Shown here piece by piece: positions 54,701-64,000 of a DNA stretch of 64,000 nucleotides; the first letter of the stretch is position 1; the number at the start of each line of letters is the position of its first letter. Source of the stretch: Strigamia acuminata (Eukaryota; Arthropoda; Chilopoda; Geophilomorpha; Linotaeniidae); the NCBI GenBank assembly GCA_949358305.1, contig OX442314.1:3599087-3663086 (forward strand), read 5' to 3'. The translations under genes were made by a program, and so were the position numbers. Below the pieces are notes generated by a model. The model had not been told where the DNA came from and ran no database searches. It was given only the letters and a program-made list of their open reading frames with translations.

Positions 54701-56761
54701 GAATTGTCAATTTATCCGGAAACATCCGAACACGTTGATGCGTCAGCGGAACAATCGGCACGACCATCGCCTCCGACAACTCCTCGTACATCCGCTCCGC
54801 CATCACCTCAGCGATCGGCAGCGCCTTCTCTTCCCCGTGAAACACCGGTACCGACGCCGAGATTTATTACGACGCGTCGTCAGCAACGTGTTGATGATCA
54901 GGCTGCGCAAGGGTTGCAAATTTTCGACCCCGATCCCAATTCACCAGCGACTGCGCGCCACACTACTCATAAGTGGCGATTCGTCGGTGGAGATGGCGAG
55001 TGCCGTGAATGGGTACGCGAGGAACACCTGAGAAAGGATCAAAAACCCGGGAAGATCTTAATTGATGTCTATTATTTTCCAACTCCGAAGATCCGTCTAA
55101 GATCTTATCACGACATCGAGGAGTATTGTATGTTGAACAATATTGATTACGACCCCGGACTGTTTTTCTTCGGTAATCTCGAACACAAATTGCCAACTCT
55201 TCCGGGCGTTCGTCATGCGGCTCATCTGTGCCGAACCGAGCCGGCTTCATTCGCCGAAATTCCCAAGTTCAACGACGCTCCGAAATGGCGTGAAGCAATC
55301 GGAGAGGAACTCGATATGTTCAAAGAGCGAGAAATCTATAAAGAAGTTCCCCGACCACCCGACACCACTATTCTTGGCTGCAAGTGGATTTTTAAACTCA
55401 AAACCGATGCAGCCGGAACCGTCACCCGATACCGAGCACGCTTAGTAGCACAAGGTTTTTATCAAACCCTCGGAGTCGATTTTGATGAGGTGTTTAGCCC
55501 AGTCGTGAACTTCATATTGATCCGTCTGTTTTTCTGTCTTCTCGTCGTATTGCGTGGTTGGCAGGACGCCCACCTCGACGTGAAAGGTGCGTACCTGTAC
55601 GGGGAATTAAAGCATAACGTATACATGAGAATCCCTGCAGGTGCCACATGCACTGATCCAAATAACGTGTGGCTTCTTCTCAAATCGCTTTACGGCCTCC
55701 ACCAATCCGGGAGACAATGGTTCGAGAAACTTGACGAGACACTTCGGGCCCTCGGATTTCGAAGACTGCCAGCATGTAATTGTGTTTACGTGTTCGGGAA
55801 TACAGCTGTTATGCTGGTCTACGTGGACGATATCGTCGTGTTTTACGCGTCCGACAGCGTTTTTAATCAGCTAATCCGTCTCATCTCTTCGAAATTCGAT
55901 ATAGTCAACCTCGGTCCAATCACGAAGTTATTAGGCGTCGAGTTTATCCGCGACGCCGGACGCACGTTCATAACGCAACGTGCTTATATCGCCAAACTGG
56001 TTAAGAAATTCGGGGCGTCGACCAATAATCTCGTCAAGACACCAGTGACCCCGGGAACGACACTCGTTAGAGGATCGACCGAAAACTTGGAAGATTTTCC
56101 ATACCGATCTCTAATCGGTTCACTTCTGTTTTTGGCATCGAGAACTCGTCCCGACATACTCTATTCCGTCATCGCTTTGGCACAGTACAACACGTGCTAT
56201 AATCGAACCCACATCCGCGCCCTGTTACAGGTTCTGCAGTACGTGGCAAACACTGCGGAGCTTTGCATCGAGTTATCCGGTTGCTCTTCTAGTCAACTAT
56301 CTGCATTTACCGACGCGTCGTGGGCAAGCGATCCGGAGACATCATTGAGCTTCGGAGGATACATCGTATACGTTGGAAATGTCCCTATTGGCTGGTCCTG
56401 TCGCAAACAGTCGACCGTAGCGTGCTCAACCATGGAAGCTGAATTTATCGCCCTGGTTGAGTGCGTGAAGGAGATTTTCTGGCTCGACAGCGTGTACACC
56501 GAATTCCCGATTCTCAATCGTCTATCCCGACCTATCGTGTATTCGGACGCCCTGGCCTCGATTCAATTCACATCTAATGATATCGAGAACGCGAAGACGA
56601 AGCATATTCGCGTGAAGTTTCACTGGCTCAGGGAGTGGTTTACTGCGGGAGTCTTCGATCTTCGAAAGGTAGCCGGCGAAGCTAATACCGCCGACATATT
56701 CACAAAGTGGCTATCTTCGGAACGTTTACGATCATTGATTTCGAAGATCTTCCGAGCATAA
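51758..56761 (+). CDS. gag-pol: copia gag-pol polyprotein, 1667 residues, intact
   Basis: Single frame. Gag (UBN2/DUF4219 type, about 1-215) with CCHC knuckle CFNCDQLGHYANRC (about 230-245). Protease active site ILDCGATDH (Asp-Cys-Gly instead of the usual Asp-Ser-Gly). Integrase with HHCC (HSRLGHLH...CNDCRIAK), then Asp (HMDIWG), Asp (RTDRGGEF) and Glu (NGTAERINRT). Reverse transcriptase from CKWIFKLKTDAAG through the catalytic LVYVDDIVVF. RNase H: FTDASWASD, STMEAEFIALVE and VYSDALASIQ. Order PR-IN-RT-RH is diagnostic of Ty1/copia. All catalytic motifs are present, with no stops or frameshifts. Confidence 0.97.
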   Translation: MQKAANSNSLIPVLGVDNYEQWRLSMQFLLKSEGLWRHVTEDKEAEHIATLTPKELDRFMVKKDKALGHIYIHVSPAKRTVLETCNTPKEAWDKLAKTYAPSSRARQAAMRWEFLSLQLQPGEDMPDFIARVDNYVRQLSDVNEIISPVHHAYQYLKCLPPEYAQATFAIYHWPDPQFTPKDVAEQLISEHMRLKSIGLLGTSQSSAHTSMKGQFRPRNKSGPRDISTVKCFNCDQLGHYANRCPRPPRQQQGQPTVSLQRNSRSKSRRRNKNAAAKANNARPRESSHPHREGTYFVNAPQVIQRPVAHFMQSNEWILDCGATDHVSHVRAGFTEFTDVIPFDIELGQGKSQVTGKGTVRLLMAIDKTRCTVNLTNVLYAPNFEANLISVSKIDKARHHIHIFNSEIHVYESDIRSPLIRANERGGLYYVDGLCTNPTFATTVSPTVQPTPTLPPQMYVTTEEDFIKIPKPKKGKGQQREITDFRIEMPLVEPVKQIPVQQAPIPTNPIPPPIPTQIHNDLTTLPSYANALQSIPTATPIAIPNANSFPPLGNPSQPKKKVIANPASVKDATGLWHSRLGHLHTNGMKLLAANDQVYGMSPGEVSRELACNDCRIAKSTKASHKPDPNPSTTKPLDLLHMDIWGPAPVPSFGGARFVLTVIDDATRYCWIIPLAQKSQVFATFKDFVARVERIQDTQIKAIRTDRGGEFMSNEFLRYLQAKGIQGQRTNPSSPQMNGTAERINRTMADNFRAVLSETKLPEALWAELAVTFAYIKNRSPHSRLNNQVPYILWRQRALSLRHLRKVGSKCWVHYTAPGRKKLDPRAWEGYLVGYASGTRGYRIWNPTDNQVYESIHVKIDERQSYRKSIKISTQQPQQSFTGPGQQTVTFDDNLHYHQWPKGSDSEASEHSANDSERVSTASASMHTPLAFPHIHIPPPTTPERALLDLCATLPPGSASLRQSHHISYEEERDTDHDIREMDELSIYPETSEHVDASAEQSARPSPPTTPRTSAPPSPQRSAAPSLPRETPVPTPRFITTRRQQRVDDQAAQGLQIFDPDPNSPATARHTTHKWRFVGGDGECREWVREEHLRKDQKPGKILIDVYYFPTPKIRLRSYHDIEEYCMLNNIDYDPGLFFFGNLEHKLPTLPGVRHAAHLCRTEPASFAEIPKFNDAPKWREAIGEELDMFKEREIYKEVPRPPDTTILGCKWIFKLKTDAAGTVTRYRARLVAQGFYQTLGVDFDEVFSPVVNFILIRLFFCLLVVLRGWQDAHLDVKGAYLYGELKHNVYMRIPAGATCTDPNNVWLLLKSLYGLHQSGRQWFEKLDETLRALGFRRLPACNCVYVFGNTAVMLVYVDDIVVFYASDSVFNQLIRLISSKFDIVNLGPITKLLGVEFIRDAGRTFITQRAYIAKLVKKFGASTNNLVKTPVTPGTTLVRGSTENLEDFPYRSLIGSLLFLASRTRPDILYSVIALAQYNTCYNRTHIRALLQVLQYVANTAELCIELSGCSSSQLSAFTDASWASDPETSLSFGGYIVYVGNVPIGWSCRKQSTVACSTMEAEFIALVECVKEIFWLDSVYTEFPILNRLSRPIVYSDALASIQFTSNDIENAKTKHIRVKFHWLREWFTAGVFDLRKVAGEANTADIFTKWLSSERLRSLISKIFRA

Positions 56762-56958
56762 ACTTATCGTGACATTCCTAGTTTCTTTTCACCCGACTTC
56801 GAGGATCATCGGGTTTCTGTGGGAATACCGAGCTTAGTTAAGTGATAACCACGACAGTACCCGGCCCGATGGTTCGACTTTATCATCTTTTTTTTCTCAA
56901 CGATTATCAACTGTAATTCCAGTTTACGTTCATCTTGTCCCCTGATAAATATTTCCAT

Positions 56959-56971
56959 CGAAGAGGGGATT
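56959..56971 (+). promoter_or_regulatory. Polypurine tract of copia element
   Basis: CGAAGAGGGGAT-type purine run immediately before the 3' LTR; primes plus-strand DNA synthesis. Confidence 0.85.
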
Positions 56972-57507
56972 TGTTGGTCAAAAGACCATTTTGTATCGAT
57001 GAATACATTTGTTATTTCCTAGTTTTCCCTTTGTGTTTAGGTATACAGCGCATCTTTGTTATTATTTAATTGATTTCGATGTTACCATTCGTTTTGCGCT
57101 GTCCCGTATGTAATTCCATACTTTTATCACTTTATGCTAGGATTTGTCCTATTATCAAATGATTTGTTCAAACTTAATGTAAATTCCCGGCACTAGGTGC
57201 CACTACCCATTGCTTTTTCATCCAAGATGGCGTCATACACAGCCGTGTATGACTTAGCTGCTTTCCCACCTGTTTGGATACCTATTTGTAATGTATTACT
57301 ATTTAATTAAACCGTTTTTATTGTTTTGCTCATTGTGTTTGATTTAAAGCACCTTTAGTGCTTCTTGCTAGCGCATATAAGCGGCATTAGGCCGCGCGCA
57401 TTTCCGAAACGATACGCGTCGTATCGTTAACGTCTGTGCGGGTCGCACAGCGCCAATTCACGCTTTCAATCGGTTTACACCGATATTTTGCGCATTCTCT
57501 GCCTACA
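56972..57507 (+). repeat. 3' LTR of copia element
   Basis: No difference from the 5' LTR found by eye across 536 bp. Confidence 0.97.
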
Positions 57508-59200
57508 GTATGCCCGTATGCCGATGCAATAGAGAAAACACTTTTTACAACGCATAAATGACATCTACTCCACCACGAACACCCCGAGGGTATTGAGACA
57601 CGAAAAGGACGAAACAGGTCCGTTTAAGCGCTCAGCGCTTGATGGCTCCTTGTTCGAAACAAGTGTGTCTGGTCTGGGTTTGAAAATGTCCGCAGAGTCG
57701 GTCGAATCCAACGACAACAACTGCGTCGCCGGGGATGGTGCGAGGCGTCCGGAAGCCAGTTCTAAAATGTAAAATGTAATTTGTTTTCAATTTTTTTGTT
57801 GGGATCGACCCCAACGAAGATAATCTCATTAAACAATGGAGCACGAACCGCGAAACTGATCCCATGATCGGGAAATCGAACTCCAGTCGTCCGCCCATCG
57901 TCGATCGCCAGGTATCTTTAAGCGATAAACATGTCGCGCCTCGAGAGTTCGTGGATCTGATCTGACTTAATCTGACCTGGATCGAACCCGAATTTGAATC
58001 TTAATTTTACGTATTTTTTAGCGTTTCAACATTACGTCAGTTTCCTTTTATTCAACAATTATACTTTTAATTTTCGTCGATAGTTATTTGCATTCCGACG
58101 CGTTGCTATCGAATTTGACGTCGGGTCTCGGTCGATTGGCTGCGTTCAAGTCAGAATTGCGAACACGGGACCAATACACAGGCCGCCGTAACGCTAAAAA
58201 TGAGGGACCTTTCCGCAATTTGCACACCACGAGGTCCGAATAGATGAATTAATAAATAAGTAAACGAATAAACAAATAAATAAACAATGCCGACGCCGTA
58301 GAAACGTGTAGAAGCGTGTTTCTGGACGTTTCAGTGCCGGTGCGCATCCGTGAGTAAAGTGTGCGTCGATTTAGCGGCGTGATCGCGTCACCCTTAATTG
58401 TACGCGCGTTTAAATGCGATCTAATGCGCGATGAGGCGCGCAATACGGGGTAGAAGAGCGGGGCATTGTTTCAACCGCGTAGATCGCAGAGATAAATTAA
58501 CACGATACGAATCGAATCGAATCAACTCGACAGGAGCTTTATTTGAAACAATGTGTCGGGGCTGCCGGCGCTCGTCGGCGCCAACTGCCCCTATTTGTCG
58601 CGAACGCGACCCTCCGACCATTCGCGTCTGGCCAGTGACGACGCAGAATAAAACGAGCGCAATCAAACCGATGCCACACACCGGAACCCTCCGGATATCC
58701 GCGAGGGCCCGGAACGCTCTGAGAATGTTCGCAAAGTCCGGTCGAGCGCAATCTCAAAAACTCGCGTCGATTACATGGTGCGAGACAACCGGAAAAGAAA
58801 AAATAAAATATACAACGGCGGATTTTCCACAAAATCTTTGTTCCAGTAGGTCGCTGCGAGGATAATCTAATTATTGGTCGGAACACAAATCGCGGAACCG
58901 ACTCCAAGATCAGGAAATTAAACTTTGATCGTTTTCCCTATTATGCACATTTTTTGTTCCGAGTGGCAATGTCCGGTACGCGCGCGTCCGTCCCCTCCCT
59001 CTTTCTACCCGGACACCAAGACCCGGTGGACGATAGGTTGTGTGGACACTCGAATATTCGGGGTTCGGTCCTTTGCATTTATTCATAATGAAGACTCTTC
59101 TTACGTACAACTTAGCGTTATTTTTTTTCCCGCGTGTATTGTTTGCCGTCAACATGTTTAAAGTGCGTGCCGACTCGATCAGCGACCAAATAAGCGGAGT
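57508..59200. repeat. Copies of the dispersed hairpin repeat, right of copia
   Basis: A partial unit at 57640-57960 (resuming the copy split by copia) and a long unit at 58060-58960. Hairpin at 58558-58591 (GGGGCTGCCGGCGC paired with GGCGCCAACTGCCCC). Block 58680-58930 matches 57655-57880, 60590-60880 and 61490-61690. No coding frame supported. Confidence 0.7.
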
Positions 59201-59266
59201 TGTAAACCCACGCCAAATTGAACGACTGCGGAAATATCGTCGCCAGTCCACGCATGCTCCACTTGG

Positions 59267-59300
<34 letters not shown>

Positions 59301-59725
59301 GCTCACCCACTCACTCGCTTTCTCTCGCTCTCACTCTCGCTCTCGCTCAAGCTCTCGTCGACACCACGTTGCAGTGAAGCACGAAGCTTCGCTTCAATTG
59401 TCGCCATTTTTAAATCGAGCTAGAGCCGGGCAAAGACAGTTTGCGTTTGCAGTTGCGTGTTTTGTTTCGTTTCGTTAAACGTGAGTGAGCGAGCGAGTGA
59501 ACGAGCGAATGAGCCAAGTGTTTTGTGGTATCATTTGTCAATTATTCCCGCCCAATTATGCACGTATTGTATCCGTGAGCGCGCGCAGAAAAAATTTGTT
59601 TGTTTGGTCATTGTTGCTAACAGAAAATGAAGCTCAATTTAATAACCCATTTGTTTTTGTTTTTTTTGTTTTTTTTTCTTTTTCTTTTGATTTTATCTAT
59701 CGCGTTTTTTTCGTTTTCAGAGACC

Positions 59726-60412
59726 ATGATGACAGGAACATGGAAGGTGAAAGGGGAAGGGGAAACATCGTCCATCTCGACGCCCGTTCTCCGTGCGACG
59801 CGGACTAGAACCACATCGCCGTCGTCGACTGCCGCTATCGCGTCGGTACCGCTCGATCCCGCTTTGTCCAAGCGTCCAGGCAGGCAGAAAAGGGGTAAAC
59901 TGACGCTGATCAAGAGGGTACGCGCCACGTCTTGGGTTTTATTTATTTGCTTATTCTCTTTTTTTTTTTTTTTTCTCCCTTTCCCTTTCCAGTCGCGAAG
60001 AGAGACATCATTGCCGCCGCCGTCTTCACCTTCGGTGCTGCGGGAAGAGAGATTGGCAACAAGGGTCGAGGCGGTGATAACAGAAAAAATGGAGAATGTG
60101 GTGAAGAATGTGGTGAAGAATGTGGTGGAGAATGTGGCGGAGAATGTGGTGGAGAAGGTTATGGCGAAGCGAATGGAGAAGGTGTTGGCGGAGCAACTGG
60201 ACAAAGTGGTTGCGGAGCGAATGGAGAAAGCGGCGAGATGGCGGGAAAAGAAGACGAAGACGTTGTGCGTGTTGAAGTCGGTGGGGAAGAAGCTAGAGGC
60301 GGTGCAGGCGGAGGTGAAGGAAATGGAGATGGACATGGTGGACATGATGGAGGAGGAAGATGGCTGTGGTTACGAAGGACTCGATGATAACGGTGATGAA
60401 AAGGAGTGGTAG
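59726..60412 (+). CDS. Two-exon coiled-coil protein, 203 residues, resembling the gene at 37241
   Basis: Exons 59726-59917 and 59993-60412, phase 0. The ATG lies five bases after a TTTTCAG acceptor. Exon 1: Ser/Thr-rich with a basic end (KRPGRQKRGKLTLIKR). Exon 2: LREERLATRVEAVITEKMEN, a run of NVV(K/E) repeats, KRMEKVLAEQLDKVVAERME, the landmark ARWREKK, and an acidic tail ending GDEKEW. It shares domain order, intron position and several motifs with the protein at 37241-37802. A TCTGG...AATAAATAG stretch downstream could include polyadenylation signals. Function unknown. Confidence 0.7.
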   Translation: MMTGTWKVKGEGETSSISTPVLRATRTRTTSPSSTAAIASVPLDPALSKRPGRQKRGKLTLIKRVRATSWVLFICLFSFFFFFLPFPFQSRRETSLPPPSSPSVLREERLATRVEAVITEKMENVVKNVVKNVVENVAENVVEKVMAKRMEKVLAEQLDKVVAERMEKAARWREKKTKTLCVLKSVGKKLEAVQAEVKEMEMDMVDMMEEEDGCGYEGLDDNGDEKEW

Positions 60413-62658
60413 GGAGAAGGGGTGATGGGCCCTGGAGACGATGGTTACGATGTGACCGACAGTGACCACAACCAAGATTCTATCAAATAAATAGATAAAT
60501 AAATTGACAAGTGTACTCATAATTGTTGTATAGATTCTTTCGATCGAATAAACATTGTTTTAATATAGTTGTTGTCACGGTTCATACTTTGGCGAAAGCA
60601 TGTCTGGCGATGGCAAGGGGCGCACGAGTGGCTACTCGCATGTCGTCCCCTGGGACATGCAGACTCGCTCTCGGACCTCAGGACTCATATTGTCGTCTGG
60701 CTCGCGTAGACAGCGTAGACAGCGATGGGGCAAGAAGTCTGGGAGATAAAGTTAAAATCTGAAACTGCAAATTTTTCACAAAACATTTGTTTCAATCGGT
60801 CCCAACGACGATAATCTAATTAACAGTTGGAGCGCAAACCACGAAACCGATTCGACGATTGTGGGATTAAACTTTCATTGTCTTCCATGGGTATTTTTTA
60901 TTCCACAGGGTGTCCCACGCGCGCGTGTCTACTCCTTTCTCTTTTCTCCGTCCGGGGACCCATTTCCAATCAAACTTTTTTTGTCCGGCGCCCAAAAGCC
61001 CGGACAGATCCACGAAATCCGCAGCGAAATCACGAGCTTGGGGTCGGCGTATAGGTCGCACGCATCTCCCGAGGATTAAATATATAAACAATTAAACTAG
61101 TGTTTTTGCACAATTATTTGGAACAAACAATCGCTATAACCAAACAATACCAACGCCGTGAAAGCGTACGGGAGCGCGTATCTGAACATCCCGGCACCAA
61201 TGTACCACCATGAACGCGACACCCTTAACGATACGCGCGTTTAAATGTGACCCAATGCGCGATAAGACACGTGACGCATCATTTTCACCACGTATTGTGA
61301 CATTTACGAAATTTACGGTATTTACGGGACGAGTGAAGGAATCTAATCAACTCGATCTTATTTTAGAACAAGTTATTGGGGGCTGCCAATGCTGGCTGCC
61401 CGTATTCTGCGTGGCGAGAAGATAGGACCCCGTCCTTTTTGCGCGCCAATACCCTCGGAATGTTTGTGGTGGAGTGGTCCCTACTCTGAAGTAAGCGTGT
61501 CTGGTCTCGATCGACCTAGAGGCGCTTGCAAATCCACCGAACGCAATGACACAAACTCACGTCGAAAGCGATGGCGCGAGACGCCGGAAAGACAAAATTA
61601 AAATATGAAACGACGGATATTTTGCAAAACTCTTATTCTAGTCGGTCACTGCGAAGGTAATCTTAGTGACGACCGAAGTACGGGGGTAGATTTTATTCTG
61701 TTTTGTGTCTGTCTGGTACCGATCACCCACCCATCACCCACCCGTCTCCGATCATCGGGCACCTATGAGCGATAAACGCTCCCCTCCACGCTTGGCATGT
61801 CGCGCCTCGACAGTTCGCGGATCGAACCTGAATTCGAATCCGAATTTTGCGTTCTCTTTATCGTTTCAACGTTACGAGGGTTTCTTTTTATCAAAAACGA
61901 TTACATTTTCAATTCTCGTCGGTAATTAACTGCGTTCCGGGCACTTTGCGGACGTTTATCCACGTTGACAAACATCATCGTCGACGCCCAATTCGAAAAC
62001 CCGTGTCACACTCACCCGCATCGCATCACGCGCGTCATCGCGTGTAGGAACGCGCGTATCGAAAACAACGTTGTGGTAGCTTGGATTTATTTTGGAACAA
62101 TTTGTCGGGGCTGTCGGCGCGCATCGGTCGCCAACTGCCCCGTGTTCTCCGACGAACCCACTTTGGAGTATATTTCGACGAACCAGGGAGTGTTCGTGGC
62201 GGAGCAGAACAACCGTATCAAATCGATTCAGGAAATTTCGACCGAAACCCTCGGATCTCCATGATGGCTCGAAGCGAACGAATTCAAAGTGTCTGCAAAC
62301 TCGTCGAACGCGATTATACAAACTCGCATCGCTTACGATGGTGCAACGTGTACCGCGAGTTGAAATTTAAATCGTAAACCGATCGGAGCGTTCGCGATCT
62401 TCGTTTCGGACAACACCCAGTTCTATAATCTAATTAATCGTTGGGACACTCGACGTGGAATCGGTTCCACCGTCGATAAATCAATTTCTATATTTCGAGG
62501 ATTTTTATTTAACTCCGCGCGAGCGCCTGTGTGATGTAATTTCTCACAACCGCCACGCCATCTGACGTAACCCGTGTCTCATTTGCATCCAAATCAAGTT
62601 CAGACACGATACAAGACTGTTTTCCGCGTCTCGTTGGCGTTCCTCGCAACATTGAACC
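60413..62658. repeat. Further copies of the dispersed hairpin repeat
   Basis: Blocks at 60590-60880, 60900-61080, 61120-61330 and 61490-61700, with hairpins at 61378-61402 and 62107-62141, in the same order as the copies near 49 and 58 kb but more diverged. The block at 60900-61080 recurs at 63670-63850. No convincing gene. Confidence 0.65.
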
Positions 62659-63202
62659 ATGTTCCAGGTAATTCCAGAAACAGATACGAATTGTTTCGTA
62701 TAATTTTTAATCTAAAACTTCTCTTATTCAGCCGAAACCGCTTGAACCCACGAACGAACATCCCTTGCTCAAGGTGAAGATAGGGAATCTCGCGCGTAAT
62801 GCCCTGGTAATCGAGTGGTCGCGCTTCTGCGCCATCGACGAACGTTTATTCGAAGAAACGGGCTACCCTCGGGACAGTATCCGCGAACTAGACGACGACG
62901 ACGATAGACACCGGTACCTAAAAAACATCGTTGGTGACCATTTCCAAATAATTGGACAGATCAAGATGAACGTCGAGTGGGTGAATCGAGGCACCGAAAC
63001 CAACTTCATCGTCGTGACGAAAGAAAGAACTCTCGTCTTGGGGATGCGTTTCCTTTGGGACTCGAATATGTCTTGCGCGCGGTTTGATCGATTCTTCAAA
63101 GACCGTAAACTTGGCGTCACCATCCCATTCGAGTATGGATTTGTTCCATGGACAAATTTGTACTTTGTCGAATATCCAGATAAAATGTACAAGTGTCAAT
63201 AA
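62659..63202 (+). CDS. Retropepsin-like protein lacking the catalytic Asp motif, 159 residues
   Basis: Exons 62659-62667 (only MFQ) and 62732-63202; an in-frame TGA lies just upstream of the ATG, fixing the start. Residues 15-112 follow the retroviral aspartyl-protease layout: a strand LLKVKIGN, the position of the usual ALVDTGS written ALVIEWSRF (28-35), 'DERLFEETGYP', a flap-like region ending IIGQIKMNVEW, and LVLGMRFL (104-111) where the family has ILGxDFL. The missing D-T/S-G means no protease activity is expected; this may be a domesticated or decayed gag-pol fragment, or a ligand-binding pseudoenzyme. The family call is inference from pattern alone. Confidence 0.45.
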
Positions 63203-64000
63203 ATGGCAATCCTATGTGTGAATGGGGTAAAAAATGTGGGAAAAAAATGTTATACAAATAAATAACTGTCGTTTTCGCGTAACTTTTTCGGCGTTATTCC
63301 ACCATATAATCGTCGCTTCAATGTATCGTTGTTTCATCGTTTCGTTTTATTCCGTTTTATTTGTTTATTTGTTTTTATTTTTATTTTTATTTATTTATTT
63401 ATTTTATTTTATTTTTTTTTTTTTTTTATAACATTCTGCAAACTGTAAAAACTGTAAAAACTTTAAATATAGATATTTCAGTGAACAGCGAGTTTGTTTT
63501 TATTTTAGACTAGATGGGATACCTGGGTCGAAACGAATTAGGTCGAAACGGGATTTCGACTTTAGTCATTTCGACCTTAGTATGGAATCCCGGGTGCTCA
63601 TAGTATTCGAAAATTAAGTAAAGTAAAGTAAAGTTTAGTCATCTTCTTTGGATATTTTTTTTACTCCGTTTGGCGTCTTGCGCGCGCGCTTGTTTGCTCC
63701 CTTCTCCCTTCTCCGCCTCGAATTTCGTCCCCGGTCGGTCGTTTTCACCCGACACCCAAAAGTCCAATCCCGACGAACGGATCCACGAATTCCGTCGTGA
63801 AATCGCGAACACGTCGTCAACGCACAGGCCACGCGCGTATCACGAGGAACAAATAAATAAACAATTAAATGGGTGTTTTTGCACAATTATTTGAAATAAA
63901 CACGCTTTATAGGTGTGTCTGTCTGTGGGCTTATTTTGGAACAAGTTGTTGGGGCTGCCGACACTCGTCGGTGCCAGCTGCCCCGCATTCACCGTAGGTG
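63203..64000. repeat. 3' flank with microsatellite and last hairpin-repeat copy
   Basis: TTTA/T-rich run at 63357-63430; 'gtcgaaac' motif repeats near 63530-63590; block 63670-63850 homologous to 60900-61080; hairpin 63951-63984 (GGGGCTGCCGACAC...GGTGCCAGCTGCCCC) preceded by GGAACAA; runs off the window. Confidence 0.65.

Larger units (their letters stand above)
50313..57507 (+). mobile_element. Full-length Ty1/copia LTR retrotransposon
   Basis: 7195 bp: 536-bp LTRs (50313-50848 and 56972-57507) identical by eye, starting TG and ending CA; perfect 5-bp target duplication GTATG; primer-binding site; one uninterrupted gag-pol frame; polypurine tract. Identity of the LTRs implies a very recent insertion. 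Confidence 0.97.

Noticed and set aside
54270-55031. 253-residue second-frame ORF inside copia pol
   Set aside because: Shadow of the gag-pol frame in a Ser/Pro/Arg-rich linker; no start context or domain.

Overview
The window is eukaryotic nuclear DNA, most likely from an arthropod. Pointers are spliced genes with GT-AG introns, a degenerate (CCTAA)n array matching the arthropod telomere motif TTAGG, an insect-style Polinton/Maverick, piggyBac and Ty1/copia elements, and very many microsatellites. The species cannot be named from the sequence. A 200-base N gap at 29583-29782 splits two halves that look different: the left is AT-rich, the right is CpG-rich with microsatellite-laden introns. 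They may be two contigs joined by scaffolding.

Left half, 1-17 kb: two minus-strand pieces of an ABCA3-like lipid transporter. Piece A (1-7889) carries TMD1, NBD1 and most of TMD2 and runs off the window. Piece B (11133-14650) carries the second part of TMD2, NBD2 and the true stop. They share an identical 772-bp block (1-772 = 14143-14914) whose edge lies inside a small palindrome-rich transposon, so this is either a 14.1-kb tandem duplication or a rolled/misjoined assembly. Introns and spacers hold at least four MITE/foldback elements and several minisatellites.

Left half, 17-29.6 kb: a Polinton/Maverick, a self-synthesising virus-like DNA transposon. Minus strand: two unknown ORFs, a cysteine protease, a DDE integrase with chromodomain, a phospholipase A2-like protein and a zinc ribbon. 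Plus strand: packaging ATPase, DUF8207-like protein, minor capsid protein, a 53-residue ORF, major capsid protein, a hydrophobic/basic core-like protein, a second cysteine protease and a coiled-coil fibre-like protein. Convergent at the right is the C-terminal part of protein-primed DNA polymerase B, cut by the gap. Two different adenain-like proteases and several ORF junctions on poly-A runs are unusual.

Right half, 29.8-47 kb: a compact cluster of intron-containing genes whose splice phases I could follow: a PHD-like finger protein, an apparently intact six-exon piggyBac transposase, a 360-residue coiled-coil protein, a two-exon coiled-coil protein, a two-exon Ala-rich protein and a 13-exon gene for a 974-residue protein with two zinc fingers and a coding minisatellite. 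Except for the transposase I cannot assign these to known families. They could be cargo of a large piggyBac-type element or a lineage-specific gene cluster.

Right half, 47-64 kb: diverged copies of an uncharacterised repeat with a conserved GC-rich hairpin. A pristine Ty1/copia element (50313-57507; identical 536-bp LTRs, 5-bp target duplication, iMet-tRNA primer site, intact 1667-residue gag-pol) sits inside one copy. Between the repeats are a second two-exon coiled-coil gene resembling the one at 37 kb and a small gene for a retropepsin-like protein that lacks the catalytic Asp motif.
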